Origin: a bacterium | Lineage (GTDB): Bacteria; Desulfobacterota; Anaeroferrophillalia; Anaeroferrophillales; Tharpellaceae | Reading direction: 5' to 3' | Assembly: GCA_029935295.1 (NCBI GenBank) | Contig: JAOZKP010000045.1 | Coordinates: 1 to 13,977, forward strand | Length of the DNA stretch: 13,977 nt | In this document: positions 7,107 to 13,863 of the stretch, one piece after another | Position numbering within the stretch: the first letter of the stretch is position 1 | Layout: each line of letters opens with the position of its first letter | The notes under the pieces: model-generated | The model's database searches: none | What the model saw: only the letters and a program-made list of their open reading frames with translations | What the model was told of the DNA's origin: nothing | Made by a program: the position numbers and the translations under genes

Positions 7107-7142
7107 AAAAAGCCTGTCCCTCGTTGAGGGACAGGCTTTTTT
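7107..7142 (+). terminator. rho-independent terminator after S74 copy 2
   Basis: A 16-base arm (7107-7122), loop GTT, and exact complementary arm (7126-7141) end in six T residues (7137-7142), 13 bases after the stop codon. Its sequence is unrelated to the terminator of copy 1. It ends only 14 bases before the start codon of the glycosyltransferase, leaving no room for a promoter between them. Confidence 0.93.
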
Positions 7143-7156
7143 CTGTCAGGTTAAAA

Positions 7157-8185
7157 ATGGGAGGTTATCTCAACATCGGTCAGCCAGTGAAACAAGACAG
7201 CACAAAAAACTCAGATGCGACAAACCATGTTGCGGTGATCATTCTGAACTGGAATGCGGCGGAAGATACCATTGGTTGCCTGGCAAGTGTGCGTCAGCTG
7301 CATGGGATCCGTCCCATAATTGTGCTTGTGGATAACGATTCAGACGACGGCTCGATGGTAGCAATTGAAAATTATCTGCAATCCGGCAAGGATAAAGTGG
7401 TCCTGCTCTCGGTGCAAGAGGGCCAAGAATTTATTTGCCCGGATAAGGCTGATGTGTATGTAATCCATAACAATTTCAATGCCGGATATGGCGGTGGCAA
7501 TAACCTTGGTATTGATTTCGCAGTTGCAAAATTAGGTGTTGACTACGTCTGGATCGTTAATAACGACGCACGCTTTGATAAAAATTCACTATTGCGGTTG
7601 CTTGACGTGGCTGACGCAGATGATCGACTTGGCTTCGTCGGGTCGGTTGTTCTTTACTCGAACAGAGATGATGTCATCCAGTGTTTTGGTGGCGGGAAGG
7701 TTTATCCTCTACTGGGTAAGAATCGCCTTTTTCTGAAAGGTAAATCGACTGCGTGTTTGCAAGAATTTCGATATCAGTTACCTGATTATCTGATGGGTGT
7801 CAGTCTGCTGGTGAAAGCCGACACGGTTCGTGATGTCGGTCTCATGGATGACGCTTACTTCATGTATTCGGAAGAGGTCGACTGGCAATACCGGGCCCGG
7901 GACCGAGGTTGGGAAATAGCCGTTTCCGATGGTAGCTACGTCTATCACTCCGATAGTGGCAGTCTCAGAGGTTCACGTTGGCGCTTCCAGTACTATCGAA
8001 ACCGGGCAGCAATCATGTTTATCAAGCGGTTTTACGGGCTCACCACCGCCACCATTGCGGCGGTAAACCTTGGATTCATTACGATTGTGCAGAATTTTGA
8101 TTTGTGGCGCGATGTTTTTTACGGTATCAAAGGAACGTGGCAAGGTCTGTTGTGGGATGGAAAGAGGAAAATGCCGCCGATCTAG
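7157..8185 (+). CDS. family 2 glycosyltransferase (rhamnosyltransferase-like)
   Basis: A 342-residue soluble or membrane-associated GT-A enzyme that would transfer a nucleotide-activated sugar to the lipid-linked repeat unit on the cytoplasmic side. Visible motifs are VAVIILNWNAAEDTIGCLAS (25-44), VDNDSDDGS (58-66), NNFNAGYGGGNNLGID (105-120), the metal-binding position VNNDARFD (134-141, NND in place of classical DxD), MGVSLLVKADTVRDVGLMDD (213-232), and EEVDW (239-243), which contains the probable catalytic base region. YYRNRA near 279 is typical of the WbbL/RfbF-like subgroup, often rhamnosyltransferases, but donor and acceptor cannot be fixed. I chose the ATG at 7157, with AGG six bases upstream; an in-frame TTG at 7124 lies in the terminator loop and is not credible. 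Because the terminator ends just upstream, expression must come from read-through or a promoter inside the S74 gene. Confidence 0.87.
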   Translation: MGGYLNIGQPVKQDSTKNSDATNHVAVIILNWNAAEDTIGCLASVRQLHGIRPIIVLVDNDSDDGSMVAIENYLQSGKDKVVLLSVQEGQEFICPDKADVYVIHNNFNAGYGGGNNLGIDFAVAKLGVDYVWIVNNDARFDKNSLLRLLDVADADDRLGFVGSVVLYSNRDDVIQCFGGGKVYPLLGKNRLFLKGKSTACLQEFRYQLPDYLMGVSLLVKADTVRDVGLMDDAYFMYSEEVDWQYRARDRGWEIAVSDGSYVYHSDSGSLRGSRWRFQYYRNRAAIMFIKRFYGLTTATIAAVNLGFITIVQNFDLWRDVFYGIKGTWQGLLWDGKRKMPPI

Positions 8186-8281
8186 TTGTGGTTGCATAAT
8201 AGTAGTATGGATGGGTGTGGTTCCGGGCGTTGCGAAAGGGGATGTCGAAACTGTGCTTGGTTAAAACCTGGTAGTAAGGGA

Positions 8282-9256
8282 ATGACGAGAAGTTCAATGA
8301 CACCGCCTATTTTTATCTTCGGCAGTCCCAGGTCGGGAACAACTCTGGTACGTGAGATCCTCAACCAACACTCCAGGGTGCATATTGTTCCGGAAACGGG
8401 CTTTTATGATCGTCTCTGGGCTGCCCGCCGCGGTTTGGGAAAGGTTACGTCCAGAGATAGTTGGGTTCGGTGGTTATACTATATTTTATTTCAATCCCAT
8501 GATCCCGGAATGATGGAGAACCGGGACACCATGCCTGCTCTTATCCAGGAATTTACCGACAGACCGCCGAGAGGGCCAGATGACTTCTTTATCAGAATCG
8601 TAAGTTATCTAGGAGAGATTCGGGGAAAGAGTATTTTTGGTGAAAAAACGCCAAAGCACTTGCTCTATTGGCGGCGTATCTTTGCTGGTTTTCCACAGGC
8701 CAGGGCAATTGTTACGGTGAGAGATCCGCGGGCGGTAGTAGCATCCATGGTTACCCGGGGAGACCTTGCAGATAGTGCATGGAAAGCTGCGGTAGAATGG
8801 AGTCTTTTTGCCGATGTGGCTAAAACTCTGCTCAAGCGTCAGGATCTACAGGTCAAATTGGTACCCTATGAAGATCTGGTACAGAACAGCCTTACGGTAA
8901 TCCAGGGATTGTGTGATTTCCTGGGACTGGATTTTCAGGATGGTATGGAGGCGGTTGATGGTGCCAACAGTTCTTATGGGCAGCCCTCAGAAGCGGGTAT
9001 TTTTGCCAACAGCCTCGGACGATGGCAAGAGGTTTTGAGCCGGAATGAGGTTGCAGTGACCGAAAGAATTGTCGGAGCGCACTTGGCTGAGTGTGGTTAT
9101 AAACCAACAACCGGAGAACATAAAAACAAACTTAATGCGCGGGAGTTGGCTTATTACTACAGGATGCAGGCAGAAATCACCATGGGATATCTCGGTTTGC
9201 GGCCGAACCGCGCCTATCTCCGCCACCTACAGAGCCGAGTTCTTCCATGGCGGTAA
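8282..9256 (+). CDS. PAPS-dependent sulfotransferase
   Basis: A 324-residue cytoplasmic enzyme of the sulfotransferase superfamily, expected to move sulfate from PAPS to a hydroxyl or amine of a sugar in the repeat unit. The 5'-phosphosulfate loop is FGSPRSGTTLVREIL (13-27), with the PRSGTT core. GEKTPKH (120-126) is the conserved EKTP segment of this type. The 3'-phosphate binding motif is VRDPRAVVASM (146-156). YEDLV (196-200) and LGRWQ (245-249) are further family marks. The frame is open upstream to a TTG at 8186, but the encoded Cys- and Gly-rich stretch does not look conserved. ATG 8282 has AAGGG almost touching it, and ATG 8297 has GAGAAG four bases upstream, so either may be the true start, both shortly before the PIFIFGSPRSG block. 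Placed between a glycosyltransferase and the polymerase, it most likely sulfates this polysaccharide; a lipid or small-molecule substrate cannot be excluded. Confidence 0.85.
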   Translation: MTRSSMTPPIFIFGSPRSGTTLVREILNQHSRVHIVPETGFYDRLWAARRGLGKVTSRDSWVRWLYYILFQSHDPGMMENRDTMPALIQEFTDRPPRGPDDFFIRIVSYLGEIRGKSIFGEKTPKHLLYWRRIFAGFPQARAIVTVRDPRAVVASMVTRGDLADSAWKAAVEWSLFADVAKTLLKRQDLQVKLVPYEDLVQNSLTVIQGLCDFLGLDFQDGMEAVDGANSSYGQPSEAGIFANSLGRWQEVLSRNEVAVTERIVGAHLAECGYKPTTGEHKNKLNARELAYYYRMQAEITMGYLGLRPNRAYLRHLQSRVLPWR

Positions 9257-9316
9257 ACTTAGGTCAGCCAATGTGCTTTCTCGATAGCGTTGTCGGCTTC
9301 GGAAAGAATCTTAGCA

Positions 9317-10627
9317 ATGCTTCTACTCGTTGATCTAGCCATCTTACTCTTGGCTGCCGTGACGTTTTGCCGATCGGGGCTGTCATTTAAGAGGCTAGGT
9401 CCGCTGACCATCTTTTTCCACTTGTATGTCATTTATATCTCCGCTGTTTTCTTGATCATTGAGATGTACAGAATCTCGGGAATGCAGATTGATTACCTGG
9501 AAGCCCTGATCCCGGAAGATCCCAATTATCTCTGGAATAATATCTCGACATTTCTATCGCTGTTTCTCTTCTGCTTTGGCTTGTATTGCTCGAAGCCTTT
9601 TGCGCGCAGCCATTCCGTCCGATCGAACGAGCACCCGCGCAAAGGTGAGTTAGTTGGATTCTTACTTATGGGGTTCGGCGCGGCTTTGGTGGTGTTGGTA
9701 CTGCTTCTACTCCTGTATACTAAGTTTGGCATCCCGCTCCTGAGTTCAGCAATGGAAGATCTGCGTCTAAACATGATGCGGGCGGGTGGATACAAGTATA
9801 TCTTAATTTCCTATCTGTATGTGACGCCGGCATTACTAGGAGCAGCGACCTACACTTTGATACAGTATCCTGAATTTTCAAGAGAGCCGGTAATGAAATA
9901 CCTTAAGATATTTATGTTATTTTTGATGGCCTTGCAGTTGTCATCGGTTCTTGCCGGTTTTCGCACCTATATATTGGTATTTGGCTATGTGTTGCTTATG
10001 GCTTACTCAATTAAAAGAGAAGTCTCTTACAGATGGCAGTTTTTACTTCTGGCAGCAGGAGTGGCGTTTCTTTTCGGTATTACCTATCTGAAATACGGTG
10101 CGGATATAGAATCTCATGGGATTGGTTTTGCGGTGGCAAAACTGGTTCACAGGCTGCTTTTCGACGGCTACTATACGCGTTTGTATGTCCAGGAATTTGT
10201 GGGAGTTTACGACTATCAATGGGGTTATACATATTTACTCCAGCTCTATTCACTGCTGCCGGGAAAACAAATGACCTTTCAGAATATCATCGGCACATTT
10301 ATAGGTACTGATTTTGCGCTCGCATTGACACTTTTAGGGGATCTTTGGGTGAATTTCGGTGCCCTGTCATTTTTGCTCCTATGGGGTTTTGGTATGGTCA
10401 GCGGGGTATGGCTTCGAAAAATGGAGATATACCTGAAGTGCGGTGGAAAGCGAGCAATATTTGTAGCCCCTTTTTATTTTGGTTGCGGGATCTTCATGAT
10501 TCGTACTATTGAAGGTGGTCTCGGGGCATTTTTTCTGCTCGTAGCGGTTGGCTTGCTTTCTGTAATGCTGACAGTGGGCTATGAGATTTTGCCAAAAAAA
10601 GGGGAGTTAAATGAACTTGGGCCATAA
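9317..10627 (+). CDS. Wzy-type oligosaccharide repeat unit polymerase
   Basis: A 436-residue polytopic membrane protein with about 11-12 hydrophobic segments. Wzy enzymes are poorly conserved; the call rests on topology, position and a few family-like blocks: a GFRTYILVFGYVLLMAYSIK segment (about 214-233) with the Arg after a membrane helix, a long periplasmic loop with FDGYYTRLYVQEF (282-294), and near the end GTFIGTDFALALTLLGDLWV (326-345) followed by NFGALSFLLLWGF, the typical late block before the last helices. It would join flipped repeat units in the periplasm, working with the Wzx and Wzz homologues at the left of the window. I prefer ATG 9317, ten bases after GGAAAG, over an in-frame TTG at 9290. 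It cannot be a WaaL-type ligase with certainty excluded, but the block order fits repeat unit polymerases better. Confidence 0.75.
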   Translation: MLLLVDLAILLLAAVTFCRSGLSFKRLGPLTIFFHLYVIYISAVFLIIEMYRISGMQIDYLEALIPEDPNYLWNNISTFLSLFLFCFGLYCSKPFARSHSVRSNEHPRKGELVGFLLMGFGAALVVLVLLLLLYTKFGIPLLSSAMEDLRLNMMRAGGYKYILISYLYVTPALLGAATYTLIQYPEFSREPVMKYLKIFMLFLMALQLSSVLAGFRTYILVFGYVLLMAYSIKREVSYRWQFLLLAAGVAFLFGITYLKYGADIESHGIGFAVAKLVHRLLFDGYYTRLYVQEFVGVYDYQWGYTYLLQLYSLLPGKQMTFQNIIGTFIGTDFALALTLLGDLWVNFGALSFLLLWGFGMVSGVWLRKMEIYLKCGGKRAIFVAPFYFGCGIFMIRTIEGGLGAFFLLVAVGLLSVMLTVGYEILPKKGELNELGP

Positions 10628-10700
10628 AAAAAGAAAACTTGTTAAAAAACGATGTAAGTTATGTGAAATGCACTCTAACAACAAAAATGTTGGAAGATAA
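10611..10700 (+). CDS. possible 29-residue small ORF with a CxxC motif
   Basis: An ATG at 10611 follows GGGGAG (10601-10606) with a four-base spacer, and a 29-codon frame runs to TAA at 10698-10700. It overlaps the end of the polymerase gene by 17 bases in another frame and stops two bases before the methyltransferase ATG. The product is very basic (HKKRKLVKKR) and contains CKLC. No family is recognised. The good ribosome-binding site and tight fit argue for translation; the small size and AT-rich setting argue for chance or a decayed gene remnant. Confidence 0.2.
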   Translation: MNLGHKKRKLVKKRCKLCEMHSNNKNVGR

Positions 10701-10702
10701 TA

Positions 10703-11476
10703 ATGTTAGAAAGATTTCGAGATTATTCAAACCCAAATTCTCTTGGTTCTCATTTCAGAAGGACTCGATTTAGGCATGTCAAAAAGATTCTTGAGGGGAT
10801 ATTACAAGTTAAGTCGGAATGTAAAGTTCTTGACGTAGGAGGGACAGCTCAATACTGGAATCTTCTACCAGATACGCTTCGAAAAAGCATTCATCTCACT
10901 ATCTTAAATCTGAAAAATTCGCGTGGTGCTGATCCGCGATTGGATTGCCCTCAAGGACTGCATATTGATTTCGTGATTGGAGATGGACGAGATCTCAGTC
11001 AATATAGTGAAAACGAATTCGATTTAGGGCACAGCAACTCCGTAATTGAACACGTAGGACAATACCATGATATGGCTGATTTTGTGAGAGAGATTAATCG
11101 GGTCGCTAGTATATTTTTCATTCAGACTCCTAATCTATGGTTTCCCATAGATCCACACTATGGGGTACCTTTTGTTCATTGGTTTCCATGGCCACTTCGG
11201 GCATGGTTACTAACAAAAATAAACCTCGGATTTCGCAGTCGCTTTACCAAAACGGAAGAGGCAATCGATTTTGTGGAGTTCGTTAACGTTATTGACAAAT
11301 ATATTTTTACATCTTTAAATCCAACGGCTGCAATTTTAAAGGAACGAGTGTTATTTTTAACTAAATCATTGATGATGACAAATGCTGAAAACATTGTGAT
11401 TGAAGAGTCAGTTCAGAAGAACTTACCCAATAGCGGGGTGGGGGCAGCCGTAACCATCAACAATGATCTTCGTTGA
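10703..11476 (+). CDS. class I SAM-dependent methyltransferase
   Basis: A 257-residue enzyme with the class I methyltransferase fold. Motif I is KVLDVGGTAQYW (41-52), which binds SAM; VIGDGRDL (91-98) is the motif II region; EFDLGHSNSVIEHVGQY (105-121) is the post-II block, where most relatives have a V and F/Y in place of GH; QTPNLWFPIDPHYGVPF (141-157) resembles the Pro-rich segment of methyltransferases of sugar or small-molecule type found in polysaccharide loci. ILKERVLFLTKSLM (211-224) is the usual C-terminal strand of this group. GGAAG six bases before the ATG supports the start. The gene is clearly AT-richer than its neighbours (16 GC of 60 in 11281-11340; 24 of 60 in 10801-10860), a sign of separate acquisition. 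The substrate is unknown; an O-methyl or chain-end modification of the polysaccharide is plausible. Confidence 0.8.
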   Translation: MLERFRDYSNPNSLGSHFRRTRFRHVKKILEGILQVKSECKVLDVGGTAQYWNLLPDTLRKSIHLTILNLKNSRGADPRLDCPQGLHIDFVIGDGRDLSQYSENEFDLGHSNSVIEHVGQYHDMADFVREINRVASIFFIQTPNLWFPIDPHYGVPFVHWFPWPLRAWLLTKINLGFRSRFTKTEEAIDFVEFVNVIDKYIFTSLNPTAAILKERVLFLTKSLMMTNAENIVIEESVQKNLPNSGVGAAVTINNDLR

Positions 11477-11497
11477 TAGTGGGAGAAGAAAGAAGGT

Positions 11498-12274
11498 ATG
11501 GGTGGTGGGGTGAACGATCCGAGAGCTATTGAAAGTCTTTTTGGTATCAACTTTGCGGTAATGGATCTGGAACACGCCGCCGAAGCAATCGTCAGTGCCG
11601 CTGAAAAAGGGACTAAGGGACTTGTCGTTACGCCAAATGTTGATCATGTTGTACGTTACTCACGTTCCGAGAAATATCGTCTAGTGGTTGATGGAGCGCT
11701 GATGCGTTTCGCGGACGGCATGCCGATCGTATGGGTCAGCCGGTTATTGAAGGTACCCCTCCCGGAACGGGTGACGGGAGCGGATTTGCTTCCGGCGATT
11801 GTGTCGTTGAGTGCCTCCAGAGGGCCCAGAATCTTTTTTTTGGGAGGGCTTCCGGGCGTGGCGGAAAAGGCCAGAGGGGTTCTCTGCGAGAGTTTCCAAG
11901 GGGTTCAGATTGTCGGAGTCTATTCTCCACCATTTGGGTTTGAGAATAACCTGGAAGAAACCCAGAAAATCATAAAGATGATCAACTCAATAGATGTAGA
12001 CATATTATTTGTTGGAGTCGGGTCTCCGAAACAAGAATATTGGGCTCACGAACATCTCTTAGAACTTAACGTTGGGCCAGTCGTTTGCGTTGGAGCAGCT
12101 TTTGACTTTGCGGCAGGAGTGCTTAAACGAGCTCCGCTTTGGATCCAAAATATGGGATGTGAATGGTTGTGGAGGCTAGGTCAAGAACCCCTGAGGTTGT
12201 GGAGGCGTTATATATTAGTTGACACAAAATTCGTAATTCTTGCCTTGCGGGAGATTATTGGTCGCATGAAATGA
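11498..12274 (+). CDS. WecG/TagA/CpsF family (GT26) glycosyltransferase
   Basis: A 258-residue enzyme of the family that adds the second sugar, often ManNAc or ManNAcA, to an undecaprenyl-pyrophosphate-linked sugar at the inner membrane. The signatures are unmistakable: VTPNVDHVV (44-52), RFADGMPIVW (70-79), SRLLKVPLPERVTGADLLP (81-99), FFLGGLPGVAEKA (113-125), VGVYSPPFGF (139-148), DILFVGVGSPKQEYW (168-182) and the C-terminal membrane-binding appendage RAPLWIQNMGCEWLWRLGQE (211-230). The Thr45 to Asp73 distance equals that between Thr37 and the catalytic Asp65 reported for Thermoanaerobacter TagA, so Asp73 is the likely base. AAGG lies directly before ATG 11498 and GGGAG sits 12 bases before it; a GTG at 11510 is an alternative start. 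It sits directly upstream of the sugar-1-phosphate transferase that would make its acceptor. Sugar identity cannot be read from sequence. Confidence 0.92.
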   Translation: MGGGVNDPRAIESLFGINFAVMDLEHAAEAIVSAAEKGTKGLVVTPNVDHVVRYSRSEKYRLVVDGALMRFADGMPIVWVSRLLKVPLPERVTGADLLPAIVSLSASRGPRIFFLGGLPGVAEKARGVLCESFQGVQIVGVYSPPFGFENNLEETQKIIKMINSIDVDILFVGVGSPKQEYWAHEHLLELNVGPVVCVGAAFDFAAGVLKRAPLWIQNMGCEWLWRLGQEPLRLWRRYILVDTKFVILALREIIGRMK

Positions 12275-12377
12275 ACTGATTTCATCCGGGTTACCAGTCA
12301 CGGAAGGATTGTTCTTCGTAATAACTTATTCACCAAACACCAAACCATCGTGGTTTACGAAAAAAGTTTACATTAAG

Positions 12378-13745
12378 ATGCTTAAAGAGCACTCGACCAT
12401 AATTCGCCGAATTGTTATCGGCAGTGATCTGGCATTGCTGGGCGCCTGCTTTTTTCTGGCTTTCTGGCTCCGTTTTCAGCGCCTGCCGGAACATTGGGCA
12501 GAGCTGTGGGAATATGGCTGGGTGACCCTGCTTTTTATCCCGATACTTTTATTTAATCTCTACCGGGCCGGGTTATATTACAAAATACGCTACCTCTCCT
12601 TCTGGCAGATATTGGAACGCCTGACTTTTGGATTTCTGGCTGCGGCGGCAGTTGCGGCGGCAGCCTTGTTTCTCAATCACGAGATTGGTTACAGCCGCCT
12701 CCTTTTTGTCTATTTCGCCGGTCTTGCCGCCATCACCATAATTACGACCAAGCTGGGCGGCAAATATTTTCTTTACCGTATCCGTGTGCGCGGTCTGAAT
12801 TACCGCAATGTTCTCTTGGCGGGTTGGGGATCAAAGCTAAAAGAGCTGGAAGAGATTTTCCGGCCGGGAAATCCTTACGGTGTAAAAATTGCCAATATTG
12901 TTAAACTTGATCAGGAACATCCGGACGAGTTTGCTCGGCGCTTGACTGATAATGTGATTGACGAAATCTATTTCGCCATCCCTAGAGGTGCCCACAAAGT
13001 TTGCATTGACCCCTTTTTGGAACGAGCTGAAGTGGCCGGGAAAACCAGCAAGGTGGTTCTCAATATTAACGAAAACCGCTTGAGTAAATGCGAGTTCTTT
13101 CGTTTGGCAGGACTTCCGCTGGTGGTTTTGCACCCGGTCGTCCTAGATCCGGATCAACTGCTGCTCAAGAGATTACTGGATATGGTTGGAGCAACCGTCG
13201 GCATGGGCCTCAACCTTTTGCTATTTCCTTTTATCGCTCTGGCAATCAAGCTTGATTCCTCAGGACCGATCTTTTTTCGCCAATCGCGAGTTGGTGAGAA
13301 TGGCCGCCGTTTCAACCTCTATAAATATCGCTCGATGAGTCAAGATGCTGAAGCCCGCAAATCGGAGTTGATGGATCAAAATGAGCTTAACGGTGCGGTT
13401 TTTAAAATCACCCATGACCCTCGGGTCACCCGGGTGGGGAGTTTTTTGCGCAAAACAAGTCTTGACGAACTACCGCAATTTTGGAATGTATTGATCGGCA
13501 ATATGAGCCTAGTCGGAACTCGCCCACCGACCCCTGACGAGGTTAAAGAGTACGACCTGCATCATCACCGTCGACTTTCAATTAAACCTGGCATAACTGG
13601 CCTCTGGCAGGTCTCCGGTCGCAACAAAATTACCGACTTTGATGAAATCGTAAAACTCGACACCCAATATATTGACCAATGGTCGATATGGCTCGACTAC
13701 AAAATTTTGGCTAAAACCTTTATGGCCATATGGAGTGGGAAATAG
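12378..13745 (+). CDS. polyprenyl-phosphate sugar-1-phosphate transferase (WbaP/ExoY-like initiating enzyme)
   Basis: A 455-residue membrane enzyme that starts repeat unit synthesis by moving a sugar 1-phosphate from a UDP-sugar to undecaprenyl phosphate. The N-terminal half has about four membrane segments (12-32, 48-62, 82-99, 105-123) and a nucleotide-fold soluble domain (145-240) of the CoA-binding-like type found in long WbaP proteins. The catalytic domain begins with KRLLDMVGATVG (264-275) and the Pro-containing re-entrant helix LLFPFIALAI (281-290), then GPIFFRQSRVGENGRRFNLY (296-315), KYRSM, and TSLDELPQFWNVLIGNMSLV (360-379), where Asp363-Glu364 match the essential pair of this superfamily. 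PGITGLWQVSGRN (404-416) is also typical. I chose ATG 12378 because homologues start MLKE; the frame extends upstream to a TTG at 12309 but the added 23 residues look unconserved, although that TTG has GGAAGG nearby. It probably uses UDP-glucose or UDP-galactose; an N-acetyl sugar is possible. Confidence 0.9.
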   Translation: MLKEHSTIIRRIVIGSDLALLGACFFLAFWLRFQRLPEHWAELWEYGWVTLLFIPILLFNLYRAGLYYKIRYLSFWQILERLTFGFLAAAAVAAAALFLNHEIGYSRLLFVYFAGLAAITIITTKLGGKYFLYRIRVRGLNYRNVLLAGWGSKLKELEEIFRPGNPYGVKIANIVKLDQEHPDEFARRLTDNVIDEIYFAIPRGAHKVCIDPFLERAEVAGKTSKVVLNINENRLSKCEFFRLAGLPLVVLHPVVLDPDQLLLKRLLDMVGATVGMGLNLLLFPFIALAIKLDSSGPIFFRQSRVGENGRRFNLYKYRSMSQDAEARKSELMDQNELNGAVFKITHDPRVTRVGSFLRKTSLDELPQFWNVLIGNMSLVGTRPPTPDEVKEYDLHHHRRLSIKPGITGLWQVSGRNKITDFDEIVKLDTQYIDQWSIWLDYKILAKTFMAIWSGK

Positions 13746-13752
13746 AAATTTT

Positions 13753-13863
13753 ATGAAAGTAGCCGTAGTAATACACGAATGGTTACTGGTGAAAGCCGGA
13801 ACTGAGAAGGTTTTGAGTGAGAGCCTTAAACTCTTTCCTGAAGATGCCCCCTTTTTCTCATGA
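13753..13863 (+). pseudogene. N-terminal stub of a family 4 glycosyltransferase
   Basis: An ATG seven bases after the sugar transferase stop opens a 36-residue frame beginning MKVAVVIHEWLLVKAGTEKV and continuing LSESLKLFPEDAPFFS. This is the N-terminus of GT4 glycosyltransferases, which normally begin with a hydrophobic strand, HEWL and a Gly-containing loop (AGxExV) and run to about 350-400 residues. Here the frame stops at TGA 13861-13863, and what follows is not GT4 sequence in any frame but the start of a radical SAM gene. The stub lacks the whole donor-binding domain and should be inactive. Deletion or recombination that brought in the radical SAM gene is the likely cause; an assembly chimera is also possible. 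Confidence 0.75.

Noticed and set aside
7102..7335. A + strand frame starting at the terminator after S74 copy 2.
   Set aside because: It runs through the hairpin and is a shadow of the family 2 glycosyltransferase, whose motifs lie in another frame.
12342..12356. Small hairpin AAACCA-TGGTTT before the sugar transferase gene.
   Set aside because: Six-base arms with no T-tract next to them; too weak to call a terminator or operator.
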